From positions 5,391,178 to 5,455,177 of the forward strand of contig NZ_CP024081.1 of assembly GCF_003033885.1 (NCBI RefSeq): a stretch of DNA of 64,000 nt. Direction: 5' to 3'. Of this stretch, positions 1-12,042 are shown piece after piece. Under the pieces are notes generated by a model. The model searched no databases and had not been told where the DNA came from. It saw only the letters and a list, made by a program, of their open reading frames with translations. Made by a program: the position numbers and the translations under genes. Source of the DNA: Pseudomonas rhizophila. Lineage in GTDB: Bacteria; Pseudomonadota; Gammaproteobacteria; Pseudomonadales; Pseudomonadaceae. How positions within the stretch are numbered: the first letter of the stretch is position 1; the number at the start of each line of letters is the position of its first letter.

Positions 1-864
1 CGGTGTAAGCCAGAAGGCCTTTGAGCGGACCGCTGGTGGCGGCTTCGCGCAAGATCCGGTTGACCTCGGTGGCGTCGGTATCGCTCACGGTCTGCATCGT
101 AATGTCGAGGCAGGACACGTTGACCGTCGGCACCCGCACGGCTTTGGCCTGAATTCGCCCCGCAAGTTCCGGCAGCAGCCGTTCAATGCCGCGCGCCAGA
201 CCAGTGGACACCGGAATCACCGACTGGAACGCCGAACGGGTCCGCCGCAAGTCTTCATGGTGATAGGCGTCGATCACAGGTTGATCGTTCATCGCCGAGT
301 GAATGGTGGTGATCGACACGTATTCCAGGCCAATGGCCTGGTCCAGCAGGCGCAATAGCGGCACGCCGCAGTTGGTGGTGCAGGACGCGTTGGACACCAA
401 CAGCTCGTCGCCGCTCAGGCAATCCTGGTTCACGCCGTAGACAATGGTCGCGTCGACATCCGCTTCGCTGGCCATCGGCTGGGAGAACAACACCCGCGGA
501 GCGCCGGCCGCGATGAAGCGCTGGCCATCTTCACGGGTGTTGTAGGCGCCCGAGCATTCAAGCACCAGGTCGACACCCAAGGATGCCCAATCGATACCTT
601 CGGGAGTGGCACTGCGCAGGACTTTCACGCAATCGCCATTAATGTGCAGACAATCGCCCTCGACCCGCACCTCGCCCGGAAACCGGCCGTGGGTGGAGTC
701 AAAGCGTGTCAGGTATTCGATGCTGGCCATGTCGGCCAGATCGTTGATCGCCACAATCTCGAACCCGGCCCTGGCCCCTCGCTCGAACAACGCACGCAAG
801 ACGCAACGACCAATCCGGCCGTAGCCGTTGAGTGCAACTTTGTAGGGACGCGGTTGGGGCATGG
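1..864 (-). CDS. epd: D-erythrose-4-phosphate dehydrogenase, C-terminus off the left edge
   Basis: A GAPDH-fold oxidoreductase that oxidises erythrose 4-phosphate to 4-phosphoerythronate for pyridoxal phosphate synthesis. 288 codons are visible from the ATG at 864. The N-terminus has the Rossmann motif NGYGRIGR, and the active-site stretch SNASCTTNC (about residues 147-155) carries the catalytic Cys. The text MNDQPVIDAYHHEDLRR after the catalytic segment is typical of Epd rather than glycolytic GAPDH. It lies downstream of tkt on the same strand, as in the usual pseudomonad tkt-epd-pgk order; a REP pair fills the 146-base gap. The protein continues beyond base 1. Calling Epd rather than GapA rests on this motif and on synteny. 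Confidence 0.88.
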
Positions 865-913
865 GGTTCTCTGACTTGGGTGAATCCATCAAGGCAGCGT
901 TGCCTGAGCCATC

Positions 914-988
914 GCCATCGCGAGCAAGCTCGCTCCCACAGGGTCGGTGGAGATCCTTGTGGGAGCGAGCTTGCTCGCGATGGCGTCA
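914..988. repeat. REP inverted pair between tkt and epd
   Basis: Two copies of the REP core (GCGAGCAAGCTCGCTCCCAC) in opposite orientation separated by about 17 bases. It can fold into one long hairpin in the tkt-epd transcript. Confidence 0.85.
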
Positions 989-1010
989 GCCCGGACGACG
1001 CGACTTCGGA

Positions 1011-3008
1011 TCAGTCTTCCAACAGCTCTTCAGCCTGACCCAGGATGTTTTCCAGGGTAAAGCCGAACTCCTCGAACAACGCCGGCGCAGGCGCCGATTC
1101 GCCGTAGGTGGTCATGCCGATCACACGACCTTCCAGGCCGACGTACTTGTACCAGTAATCGGCGTGAGCGGCTTCGATGGCAATCCGGGCGCTGACTTGC
1201 AACGGCAATACCGCTTGCTTATAGCCGGCGTCCTGGGCATCGAACACGCTGGTGCACGGCATGGACACCACACGTACGTTGCGGCCCTGCGCGGTTAGTT
1301 TGTCGTAGGCCTGGACGGCCAGGCCGACTTCGGAGCCGGTGGCGATCAGGATCAGTTCAGGCTCGCCAATGCAGTCCTTGAGCACGTAGCCACCGCGGGT
1401 GATGTCGCCGATCTGGTCGGCATCGCGGTTCTGGTGCTGCAGGTTCTGGCGGGAGAAGATCAGCGCCGATGGACCGTCGTTACGCTCGATGGCGTATTTC
1501 CAGGCCACTGCCGATTCCACGGCGTCACATGGGCGCCAGGTGTCCAGGTTCGGCGTGCAGCGCAGGCTTGCCAGTTGCTCGATCGGCTGGTGAGTCGGGC
1601 CGTCTTCGCCCAGGCCGATGGAGTCGTGGGTGAACACATAAAGCACGCGCTTCTTCATCAGGGCCGACATGCGCACTGCGTTGCGGGCGTATTCCATGAA
1701 CATCAGGAAGGTAGCGCCGTAAGGCACCAGGCCGCCGTGCAGAGCCACACCGTTCATGATCGCGCTCATGCCGAACTCACGAACACCGTAGTACATGTAG
1801 TTGCCGCTGGCATCTTCGGCGCTGACGCCTTTGCAGCCCTTCCACAAGGTCAGGTTGGAACCGGCCAGGTCGGCCGAACCGCCGAGCAGCTCCGGCAGCA
1901 GCGGGCCAAAAGCGTTGAGGGTGTTCTGGCTGGCCTTGCGGCTGGCAATGGTTTCGCCTTTGGCGGCGACTTCCGCGATGTAAGCCGAGGCTTTTTCAGC
2001 GAAATCGGCAGGCAGCTCGCCGCTGAGGCGACGCACCAGTTCATTGGCCAGCTCAGGGCATTGCGCGGAGTAGGCGGCAAAGCGCTGGTCCCACTCGGCT
2101 TCGGCGGCACGACCTTTTTCCTTGGCGTCCCACTCGGCATAAATGTCGGCCGGGATTTCGAACGGACCGTGTTCCCACTTCAACGCAGCGCGGGTCAGGG
2201 CGATTTCCTCGGCACCCAGTGGCGCGCCGTGGCAGTCTTCCTTGCCTTGTTTGTTGGGCGAACCGAAACCAATGGTGGTCTTGCAGCAGATCAGGGTCGG
2301 CTGGGCGCTCTTGCGCGCCGTCTCGATGGCGGTCTTGATTTCTTCCGGGTCGTGGCCGTCGACATTGCGGATGACCAGCCAGTTGTAGGCTTCGAAACGC
2401 TTGGGGGTGTCGTCGGTGAACCAGCCTTCGACTTCGCCGTCGATGGAAATGCCGTTGTCATCGTAGAAAGCGATCAGCTTGTTCAGGCCCAAGGTGCCGG
2501 CCAGGGAGGCGACTTCGTGGGAAATGCCTTCCATCATGCAGCCATCACCCAGGAACACGTAGGTGTGGTGATCGACAACGTTATGGCCTGGGCGATTGAA
2601 CTGCGCCGCCAGGACTTTTTCCGCCAGGGCAAAGCCCACGGCGTTGGCCAGGCCCTGGCCCAGTGGACCGGTGGTGGTTTCCACGCCTGGGGTGTAGCCA
2701 TATTCCGGGTGGCCCGGAGTGCGGCTGTGCAACTGGCGGAAATTCTTCAGGTCATCGATCGACAGGTCATAACCGGTCAGGTGCAGCAACGAATAGATCA
2801 ACATCGAGCCGTGGCCGTTGGACATCACGAAGCGGTCACGGTCGGCAAACGACGGGTTGCTCGGGCTGTGCTTGAGGTAGTCGCGCCAAAGCACCTCGGC
2901 GATATCCGCCATACCCATAGGGGCACCGGGATGGCCGCTGTTGGCTTTTTGCACGGCATCCATGCTGAGTGCACGGATGGCATTGGCACGCTCACGACGG
3001 CTGGGCAT
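1011..3008 (-). CDS. tkt: Transketolase
   Basis: Thiamine-diphosphate enzyme of the non-oxidative pentose phosphate pathway; cytoplasmic dimer. 665 residues, normal for the family. It starts [17 protein letters not shown], chosen because AGGAG sits 7 bases before this ATG; an in-frame start 16 codons upstream has no ribosome site. Visible motifs: [10 protein letters not shown] near the N-terminus, the TPP motif GDG...NN (LGDGCMMEG to YDDN, about residues 154-186), and [16 protein letters not shown] in the pyrimidine-binding domain. It is transcribed away from the regulator/metK unit and towards epd. The product, erythrose 4-phosphate, is the substrate of Epd, its neighbour. Confidence 0.97.
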   Translation of the reverse strand: MPSRRERANAIRALSMDAVQKANSGHPGAPMGMADIAEVLWRDYLKHSPSNPSFADRDRFVMSNGHGSMLIYSLLHLTGYDLSIDDLKNFRQLHSRTPGHPEYGYTPGVETTTGPLGQGLANAVGFALAEKVLAAQFNRPGHNVVDHHTYVFLGDGCMMEGISHEVASLAGTLGLNKLIAFYDDNGISIDGEVEGWFTDDTPKRFEAYNWLVIRNVDGHDPEEIKTAIETARKSAQPTLICCKTTIGFGSPNKQGKEDCHGAPLGAEEIALTRAALKWEHGPFEIPADIYAEWDAKEKGRAAEAEWDQRFAAYSAQCPELANELVRRLSGELPADFAEKASAYIAEVAAKGETIASRKASQNTLNAFGPLLPELLGGSADLAGSNLTLWKGCKGVSAEDASGNYMYYGVREFGMSAIMNGVALHGGLVPYGATFLMFMEYARNAVRMSALMKKRVLYVFTHDSIGLGEDGPTHQPIEQLASLRCTPNLDTWRPCDAVESAVAWKYAIERNDGPSALIFSRQNLQHQNRDADQIGDITRGGYVLKDCIGEPELILIATGSEVGLAVQAYDKLTAQGRNVRVVSMPCTSVFDAQDAGYKQAVLPLQVSARIAIEAAHADYWYKYVGLEGRVIGMTTYGESAPAPALFEEFGFTLENILGQAEELLED

Positions 3009-3202
3009 CGCTGATCTCCTGGGTTTTGAATTGTGAAACTGAAAAAAGGCGAGCATTTTCCCTCACCCACCCGCCCCGGGGCAATGACAGATAGTCATCC
3101 AGAGGCTTTTTTCCGGTGGATAAAGTCGCATTCGCCAGGTGAAACCTTTCCGCTGAAGGTTTGTAGAGTCAAGCACGCCTTGGGAAGTGCCATTTATCGA
3201 GC

Positions 3203-3224
3203 AATATCAAAACTTTTTGATATT
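3203..3224. promoter_or_regulatory. 22-bp AT-rich palindrome, probable operator of the adjacent ArsR-type regulator
   Basis: Arms AATATCAAA and TTTGATATT, perfect over 9 bases each, flank 4 central bases, in the divergent gap between tkt and the regulator/metK unit. A -35-like TTGACC (3223-3228) overlaps the right arm, so binding there would block transcription of the regulator and metK. The perfect dyad in a regulator promoter is seen directly; assignment to the regulator is inference. Confidence 0.6.
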
Positions 3225-3265
3225 GACCTTGCGGTGATCCATACCCCTCACTAGACTGCCGCCCT

Positions 3266-4261
3266 ATGAATTTACGCGTGCCTTCCATTCGCCATGACGA
3301 TTGCGATGAGCTGGCGGCCCTTTGCAAGGCCGGCGGCGATCCGCTGCGGCTCAATGTATTGCGCGCCTTGGCCAACGATTCGTTCGGCGTGCTGGAACTG
3401 GCGCAGATCTTCGGCATCGGTCAATCCGGCATGAGCCACCACCTCAAGGTCCTGGCCCAGGCGGACCTGGTGGCGACCCGTCGTGAAGGCAATGCGATTT
3501 TTTACCGCCGCGCCCTGCCCCATACCGATCTGCTGGGCGGCAAGCTGCATGCCGCGTTGCTCGAAGAGGTGGATGAACTGGACCTGCCGACAGACGTGCA
3601 GGCCCGCATCGCCCAGGTACACGGGCAGCGAGCCGCTGCCAGCCAGGATTTTTTCGCCCGGGTGGCCGAGAAGTTTCGCGCCCAGCAGGACCTGATTGCC
3701 GGGTTGCCGCAGTACCGTGAAAGCGTCGTGGCGCTGCTCGACAAACTGGGCTTCGAGCCCACCGCCACGGCCATTGAAGTCGGCCCCGGCGACGGTGCGT
3801 TTCTGCCGGAGCTGGCGCGGCGTTTCAGCCAAGTGACGGCGCTGGACAACAGCCCGGCCATGCTCGAGCTGGCACGCCAGGTGTGCGAACGTGAAACACT
3901 GGCTAATGTCAGCCTGCAACTGGCCGATGCCTTGAATGGTGTGAGCCTGCAGGCCGATTGTGTTGTATTGAACATGGTGCTTCACCATTTCGCCGCGCCG
4001 GCCGATGCGCTCAAGCACATGGCCGACTTGCTGCAACCGGGCGGTAGCCTGTTAGTGACAGAGTTATGCAGCCACAACCAGAGTTGGGCCAAGGAGGCCT
4101 GCGGTGATCTCTGGCTGGGGTTTGAACAGGACGATCTGGCCCGTTGGGCCACCGCTGCGGGCCTCGTGCCCGGGGAAAGCCTCTATGTGGGCTTACGTAA
4201 TGGTTTCCAGATCCAGGTCCGCCATTTTCAGCGACCGGCTGGCGACACTCACCATCGGTAA
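3266..4261 (+). CDS. ArsR-family regulator fused to a SAM-dependent methyltransferase domain (SahR-like)
   Basis: 331 residues. Residues about 15-90 form an ArsR winged helix (GDPLRLNVLRAL, then the recognition helix GQSGMSHHLKVL). Residues about 150-320 form a class I methyltransferase with motif I EVGPGDGAF and an acidic post-I residue (ALDNS). It ends 19 bases before metK, so the two probably share a transcript. ArsR proteins next to SAM-cycle genes have been described as SahR, a sensor of S-adenosylhomocysteine; the metK linkage fits that. I infer that the methyltransferase fold acts as the SAM/SAH sensor rather than as an enzyme. No good ribosome site precedes the ATG, so a very short leader or leaderless start is possible. 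Confidence 0.8.
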   Translation: MNLRVPSIRHDDCDELAALCKAGGDPLRLNVLRALANDSFGVLELAQIFGIGQSGMSHHLKVLAQADLVATRREGNAIFYRRALPHTDLLGGKLHAALLEEVDELDLPTDVQARIAQVHGQRAAASQDFFARVAEKFRAQQDLIAGLPQYRESVVALLDKLGFEPTATAIEVGPGDGAFLPELARRFSQVTALDNSPAMLELARQVCERETLANVSLQLADALNGVSLQADCVVLNMVLHHFAAPADALKHMADLLQPGGSLLVTELCSHNQSWAKEACGDLWLGFEQDDLARWATAAGLVPGESLYVGLRNGFQIQVRHFQRPAGDTHHR

Positions 4262-4280
4262 CTTGTAGGAAAACATCGAG

Positions 4281-5471
<1,191 letters not shown>

Positions 5472-5485
5472 AAACTGCGGGTACG

Positions 5486-5522
5486 AAAAGCCCCTGGCGA
5501 CTGGGTCGTCAGGGGCTTTTTC
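5486..5522 (+). terminator. Rho-independent terminator of metK
   Basis: GC-rich stem AGCCCCTGGCGAC / GTCGTCAGGGGCT followed by TTTTTC, 15 bases after the metK stop codon. Confidence 0.88.
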
Positions 5523-5613
5523 ATGTCCGGCCCATACCCATTCAGGGGGGGGTTAAGCCATGCAAGGATTTGTCGCTTGGGCACTTATCTGTGGGAGCAA
5601 GGGGCCATCGACT

Positions 5614-6234
5614 TCAGGACCGTCGCGCCACCAGCAAGAACGAAGCCGCACTGGCCAGCAGCCCCGCACACAGGCGATTGAACAGACGTTTGCCGCTCGG
5701 CCGGGCAAACAGCCGCCGCGCATAAATCCCCATGTAGCAATACAACCCGATGGCAATGCACTCCAGCGCCAGGAACAGGCCGCCCAGCACGGCGAACTGC
5801 TGGGTGACAGTGCTGGCGCGGTCGACGAACTGCGGCAGGAAGGCGGTGAACAACAGGATCGCCTTCGGGTTGCCGATCGCCACCAGAAACTCCTGGCGTG
5901 CCAGGCGGGTCACGCTCATCGAAGTGACCGCCGTTTCAGCTCCGGCTTCTGGCTGCGCCCGCCACAATTGCACGGCAAGGTAGAACAGATAAGCGGCACC
6001 CACGAACTTGATCCCCAGGAACAACAGTTCCGAGGTATGCAGCACAGCGGTCAATCCCACCGCTGCCAGGGCAATCATGAGCGCAAACGCCAGCAACCGG
6101 CCAATGCCACCGCTGCACGCCCGGACGAAGCCATAACGCGAGGCGTTGCTGATGGACAGCAGGTTATTCGGCCCCGGCGCCATGTTCAGCGCGAAGCAGG
6201 CCGGGATGAAAACAGCGAGGGTCGTCAGGTCCAT
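5614..6234 (-). CDS. LysE/RhtB-family amino-acid exporter
   Basis: Inner-membrane protein of 206 residues with about six hydrophobic helices. The N-terminus MDLTTLAVFIPACFALNMAPGPNN contains the family signature PGPN in the first helix, and GNPKAILLFTAFLPQFV later in the chain is also typical of RhtB-type exporters. Members export amino acids or their derivatives (lysine, threonine, homoserine lactone); the substrate here cannot be read from sequence. The start was chosen at the signature-bearing Met; upstream in-frame codons are not membrane-like. It is a single gene, divergent from ligB. Confidence 0.87.
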   Translation of the reverse strand: MDLTTLAVFIPACFALNMAPGPNNLLSISNASRYGFVRACSGGIGRLLAFALMIALAAVGLTAVLHTSELLFLGIKFVGAAYLFYLAVQLWRAQPEAGAETAVTSMSVTRLARQEFLVAIGNPKAILLFTAFLPQFVDRASTVTQQFAVLGGLFLALECIAIGLYCYMGIYARRLFARPSGKRLFNRLCAGLLASAASFLLVARRS

Positions 6235-6407
6235 AGGATGCACGCCTGGCAGAGCAGATCGAGCCCCCATTCTGCACTCGCCCCTGATGGGTTCAAGGCA
6301 CAGTTGCGCAACCAAATCACCCTGCACTGTACCGCCACGACTTCGCTATCGCCCCCTGCAAAATCCGGTAACGCTCCCAGCCTCGCACCTTCTGTGACAG
6401 TGACTAG

Positions 6408-8114
<1,707 letters not shown>

Positions 8115-8202
8115 TCCAGGTCCCACAGTTGAACCCAAGGGGTAAACATGCGCTCCAACAGCGCATCTATACCAACCGTTCGCGAGTTTTCACGGAGTTG
8201 CT

Positions 8203-8592
8203 ATGAATTTCCTGTCTCCTATCGCACTGCTGACACTATGCATGGCCGCCCCCCTGATGGCAGCCGAGCAAACACCGGAGCTCACCGGCTGCGCAGCCAA
8301 GCGCCAGGGCATCATCAATCAAATCGAGCTGGCGAAGTCCCGCGACAACAAAGACCAGCAAGCCGGCCTGGAAACAGCATTAAGCCAGGTCACCACCCAT
8401 TGCACCGACGCGTCCCTGCGCAAGGAACGTGAAAACAAGGTTCTTGAAGCCAAGCACGAAGTCAACCAGCGTCAGGCCGATCTGGACAAAGCCATGAAAA
8501 AAGGCGACGCGCAGCGGATCAACAAACGCAAGGACAAGCTGGCGGCTTCGCGCAAAGAGTTGCAGGAAGCGGTGGATGAGTTGGATAAATAA
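8203..8592 (+). CDS. DUF1090 periplasmic protein (YqjC-like)
   Basis: 129 residues with a clear signal peptide (MNFLSPIALLTLCMAAPLMA, cut after Ala) and a mature part that is almost wholly charged helix. Two Cys residues (TGCAAKR and THCTDAS) bracket the first helical pair and could form a disulfide. The C-terminal half is rich in Lys/Glu and predicted coiled coil. The architecture matches the DUF1090/YqjC family, whose function is unknown. GGAG lies 6 bases before the ATG. Single gene downstream of ligB with its own short leader. Confidence 0.8.
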   Translation: MNFLSPIALLTLCMAAPLMAAEQTPELTGCAAKRQGIINQIELAKSRDNKDQQAGLETALSQVTTHCTDASLRKERENKVLEAKHEVNQRQADLDKAMKKGDAQRINKRKDKLAASRKELQEAVDELDK

Positions 8593-8593
8593 G

Positions 8594-8657
8594 CGGCAAG
8601 TTTCAAGCTGCAAGCCCCAAGCTTCACACTTGCAGCTTGCAGCTAAAAACTTGCAGC
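8594..8657. repeat. Short intergenic repeat of GCAAGCT/AGCTTGC units
   Basis: Interleaved direct and inverted copies of AAGCTGCAAG and CTTGCAGCTT between two convergent genes. They could fold into a bidirectional hairpin; there is no obvious T-tract. Confidence 0.4.
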
Positions 8658-8666
8658 TGCCCCTAC

Positions 8667-9116
8667 TCAATAATCCCGAAACTCTTTATGGCAGGCACTG
8701 CACGCGTCCTCTACTTTCTGCACCGCAGGCCCCAGGTTGCTGGCCCTGTACGGCTGGACCTTGCTGGCGGTTACCAACTCACCGGTGGCGGCTTCAAGGC
8801 TGCGGGCCAGTTCCTGGAAACGCGCCTGTTTTTGCCAGACCTCATCCCGGGCACTGGTGTGGTCTTCTTCACGCACTTGCGGGAAATGCTTCCACGGCTC
8901 GCGGGACAGTTGATCAAGTTGCACCGCGCCCTCGGCAAAGCGCGGGCCGTCGAACGGGATGCGACCGCGCAGCATGCCACCGAGCTCTTCGTTGGTCTTG
9001 AGCATCTGCTTGAAGATCGCTTTGCGTTGGCCCAGCGGGGAATTGGGATCGACACCGCCACAGGCGGACAACATCAGGCAGGCCAGCACGGCCATGGAAA
9101 ATCGTTTTACAAACAT
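8667..9116 (-). CDS. Lipoprotein cytochrome c of the c-prime/c556 type
   Basis: 149 residues. The N-terminus MFVKRFSMAVLACLMLSACGG has a lipobox (LSAC), so the protein should be anchored to a membrane facing the periplasm. The single haem motif CSACHKEF is near the C-terminus, with a long helical region before it, which is the class II (four-helix cytochrome c-prime/c556) order. Role unknown: it may carry electrons or bind small ligands. A Met further upstream lacks a signal peptide, so the lipoprotein start was chosen. It is divergent from mltA with a 123-base gap. Confidence 0.82.
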   Translation of the reverse strand: MFVKRFSMAVLACLMLSACGGVDPNSPLGQRKAIFKQMLKTNEELGGMLRGRIPFDGPRFAEGAVQLDQLSREPWKHFPQVREEDHTSARDEVWQKQARFQELARSLEAATGELVTASKVQPYRASNLGPAVQKVEDACSACHKEFRDY

Positions 9117-9239
9117 CTTGGCCTCGGAGCAGGAAACGGCGGTTAGTATCCTCGGGTCATCGGCAAAGACCAATAGCCCTATTATCAATACGGGTTGTCT
9201 GGACGCCTGGAGCGTCCGTACGACCGGCAAGGAAATCTC

Positions 9240-10424
9240 ATGCACAGTTTCAAGACCTGGCACAAAAGCCTGGCGCTGACCCTACCGCTTATCGCGCTGT
9301 TGGCCGGTTGCAATCGCGGCGACAAAGCCGAAGAGCCCCAGACTCACGCCGTCGCTACTTATGTCAGCGCACCGTGGGAAGCCTTGCCATCGGTGTCCGA
9401 CGAAGACCTGCTGGCGGGCTTTGGCTCCTGGCGCAGCGCCTGCAACCGGCTCAAAGCCGACGCGGTGTGGGGTGCCACCTGCGCGGCGGCGGCCAATGTG
9501 CCGCTGACCGCTGTAGATGTGCGCAGCTTTCTGAAGCAGAACCTGGATGTCTACGGCCTGCGCTCGGGTGACAACAGCCCCAACGGTCTGATTACTGGTT
9601 ACTACGAACCGGTCTACCCCGGCAGCCTCACCCAGACTGCCAGCGCCAACATCCCGGTGTACGGGGTTCCGGAGGACATGATCATCGTGTCGCTGGACAG
9701 TATTTACCCCGAGCTCAAGGGCAAGCGCCTGCGCGGTCGCCTCGAAGGCCGAGTGCTCAAGCCCTACGACGACGCGGCCACCATCGAAACCAACGGGGTG
9801 AAGGCTCCGGTGATCGCCTGGCTGACAGACCCGATGAACCTGCAATTCCTGCAAATCCAGGGCTCGGGCCGCATTCGACTCGATGACGGCCGCCAGTTGC
9901 GCATCGGCTATGCCGACCAGAACGGCCACCCCTACCGGCCCATCGGGCGCTGGCTGGTCGAACAGGGCGAACTGAAGAAAGAAGAGGTGACCATGGGCAC
10001 CATCAGTGCCTGGGCAAAAGCCAACCCGAACCGGATTCCCGAATTACTCGGCAGCAACCCCAGCTACGTGTTTTTCAACCGCAACCCCGACAGCAACGAA
10101 GGGCCGCGGGGCTCACTGAATGTGCCGCTGACCGCCGGCTACAGCGTGGCGGTGGATCGCAAGGTGATTCCTCTGGGAAGCCTGTTGTGGTTGTCCACCA
10201 CCCGCCCTGACGGCAGTGCATTGAACCGCCCGGTCGCGGCTCAGGACACCGGCGGCGCAATTGCCGGCGAAGTACGGGCGGATCTGTTCTGGGGCACCGG
10301 CGAAGCAGCGGGAAACCTGGCCGGGGATATGAAACAACAGGGGCAGATCTGGATGCTGTGGCCCAAGGGCATGGCATTGCCGCAGGTGCCGCAGGTTGCC
10401 AATACGGTCACCGCCAATCCCTGA
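9240..10424 (+). CDS. mltA: Membrane-bound lytic murein transglycosylase A
   Basis: Outer-membrane lipoprotein that cleaves peptidoglycan glycan strands, leaving 1,6-anhydromuramic ends. 394 residues. The signal peptide MHSFKTWHKSLALTLPLIALLAGC ends in the lipobox LAGC. The MltA beta-barrel (GLITGYYEPVYPGS, about residues 115-128) is followed by the C-terminal 3D domain, named for its aspartates (AAQDTGGAIAGEVRADLFWGTG); the first Asp there is the expected catalytic acid. AAGGAAATCTC precedes the chosen ATG. Confidence 0.94.
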   Translation: MHSFKTWHKSLALTLPLIALLAGCNRGDKAEEPQTHAVATYVSAPWEALPSVSDEDLLAGFGSWRSACNRLKADAVWGATCAAAANVPLTAVDVRSFLKQNLDVYGLRSGDNSPNGLITGYYEPVYPGSLTQTASANIPVYGVPEDMIIVSLDSIYPELKGKRLRGRLEGRVLKPYDDAATIETNGVKAPVIAWLTDPMNLQFLQIQGSGRIRLDDGRQLRIGYADQNGHPYRPIGRWLVEQGELKKEEVTMGTISAWAKANPNRIPELLGSNPSYVFFNRNPDSNEGPRGSLNVPLTAGYSVAVDRKVIPLGSLLWLSTTRPDGSALNRPVAAQDTGGAIAGEVRADLFWGTGEAAGNLAGDMKQQGQIWMLWPKGMALPQVPQVANTVTANP

Positions 10425-10447
10425 GAAGTGGGCTGACTGTACCGGCG

Positions 10448-10543
10448 CCATCGCGAGCAGGCTCGCTCCCACATTGGATCTAGTCGTACACAAAACATGT
10501 GTCCACTGGAGATCAACTGTGGGAGCGAGCCTGCTCGCGATGG
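10448..10543. repeat. REP inverted pair between mltA and the MAPEG gene
   Basis: Two REP cores (GCGAGCAGGCTCGCTCCCAC) facing each other between two convergent genes; neither gene has another terminator here. Confidence 0.85.
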
Positions 10544-10577
10544 GGACAGCACAGACAACGGGACTCAACCGCCAGGC

Positions 10578-10961
10578 TCAGACCGAAACGAAGAAGAAAC
10601 TCAACACCAACCCTACCCCCACGAACCACACCAGCGAACGCAAGATCGCCCAGTCCGCCAGATAGCAGATGATGTACAGCAGACGACTGGTGATAAACAG
10701 CACCGCCAGCACGTTGATGGTCACAAGCTCGGCATTGCCGGCCAGGTGCGCGACAATCACGGCAGCGGCGAAAAACGGGGCGATTTCAAAGCTGTTCAGT
10801 TGCGCGGCGTATGCACGCCGGGGGGCTCCTTCGAGCGAGTCCAGAAAATCCCGAGGGTCGTGGTTGTCGCTCAACCGGTACTTTCCACCGGCCTTGGCGA
10901 TCGCAATGCACAGGTAAGGCAGGAGAAAGGCAATCAAAATGCACCACAGGGCAACCGTCAT
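10578..10961 (-). CDS. MAPEG-family membrane protein
   Basis: 127 residues with four hydrophobic helices. It starts MTVALWCILIAFLLPYLC. The segments FLDSLEGAPRRAYAAQLNSFEIAPFFAAAV and ITSRLLYIICYLADWAILRSLVW match the MAPEG fold (eicosanoid/glutathione metabolism-like); the R-A-x-x-A-Q-L-N-x-x-E pattern is the conserved core. Bacterial members have no settled role and may use glutathione. AAGGAAC is 8 bases before the ATG. Confidence 0.85.
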   Translation of the reverse strand: MTVALWCILIAFLLPYLCIAIAKAGGKYRLSDNHDPRDFLDSLEGAPRRAYAAQLNSFEIAPFFAAAVIVAHLAGNAELVTINVLAVLFITSRLLYIICYLADWAILRSLVWFVGVGLVLSFFFVSV

Positions 10962-11012
10962 GAAGCAGTTCCTTCTTTGAGTGTTATAGAAAAACAAGAA
11001 TCGAGGCACTGG

Positions 11013-11846
11013 TCAGAATTTCATCACCAACATGCCAATCAGCACCAGCCCGCAGGCTAAGAGCCGCGGCCGGCCGAAAGGTTCTTTCAGGTAGCGCATG
11101 CCAAACAACACCACCAGGATCACGCTGATCTCCCGCAGCGCAGCCGCTTCGGCAATCGAGCCCAGTTGCATGGCCCACAGCACCAGAGCGTAGCTCAACA
11201 ATACGCAAAACCCGACCGCCAGCCCCAGCCGCCACTGTTCACGCCAGAACAGCATGAACGCAGGTCGTTTGCGCACCAGCGCCAGCAACGGAAAGGGCCA
11301 GGCACTGAGCAGCGTGACCCAGGCCAGGTAATCCAGTGGCCGGGGCCAGCGCCGAAGGGCATGGCCGTCAATAAAGGTGTAGCAGCCGATGCACAGGCCG
11401 ATCAGCGCCACCACCGGTAGCATCGACCAGGGCAACCGTTCGCCACCACCGCCCTGCCACAACAGGCACAGCATGCCGAACGGGATCAGCAAGATGCCGA
11501 TGATCTGATGGGTTGTCAGCACTTCTCCGGCGAAGATCAACGTCAAAGCCAGCACCACCAATGGCGACAGACCACGCATCAGCGGATAGACCAGCCCCAG
11601 GTCACCCACCCGATACGCCTGAATCAACAGATAGCGGTACAACAGCTCGAATGCCGCCGACGCCAGGATCCACGGCCAGATCTCCAGCGGTGGCAACGCC
11701 ACAAAGCCCAGCACCAGCACCACGAACAGCAACGCGACGCTGTCCATGCACGCCACCACCAGCAAACGCTCGCCACTGAACTTGATCAGCGTATTCCATG
11801 CCGCATGCAACAGCGCGGCGACCAATACCAAGGCCGTTGCCAGCAC
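11013..11846 (-). CDS. EamA/DMT-family transporter
   Basis: Ten hydrophobic helices in two repeats, as in drug/metabolite transporters. The text HAAWNTLIKFSGERL in helix 1 is typical of the branch annotated as EamA permeases. I chose the GTG at 11846 because AAGGAG stands 6 bases before it (277 residues). An ATG 13 codons upstream (11885) would add a hydrophilic tail and has no such site. Substrate unknown. It lies back to back with the MFS gene and tail to head behind the MAPEG gene. Confidence 0.85.
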   Translation of the reverse strand: MLATALVLVAALLHAAWNTLIKFSGERLLVVACMDSVALLFVVLVLGFVALPPLEIWPWILASAAFELLYRYLLIQAYRVGDLGLVYPLMRGLSPLVVLALTLIFAGEVLTTHQIIGILLIPFGMLCLLWQGGGGERLPWSMLPVVALIGLCIGCYTFIDGHALRRWPRPLDYLAWVTLLSAWPFPLLALVRKRPAFMLFWREQWRLGLAVGFCVLLSYALVLWAMQLGSIAEAAALREISVILVVLFGMRYLKEPFGRPRLLACGLVLIGMLVMKF

Positions 11847-12042
11847 AGCAAGCTCCTTATTGCGTCCAGAGAATTGATTCGCCATCCATCAGCGCCCGTT
11901 TATACTGCAAACGACCACGCCGCACTCAGTTGCGCATAAACCAATTCCAATAATTTTGCTGCTGCCCCGTTTCATCCGAACCGGCGCATCGGCATGCGTA
12001 TGCCTGATCAGAGCGTCAAGACTACAGACAGAGACCTTGCGC

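Noticed and set aside
1..864. Glycolytic GAPDH (gapA)
   Set aside because: The motif MNDQPVIDAYHHEDLRR and position after tkt fit Epd better.
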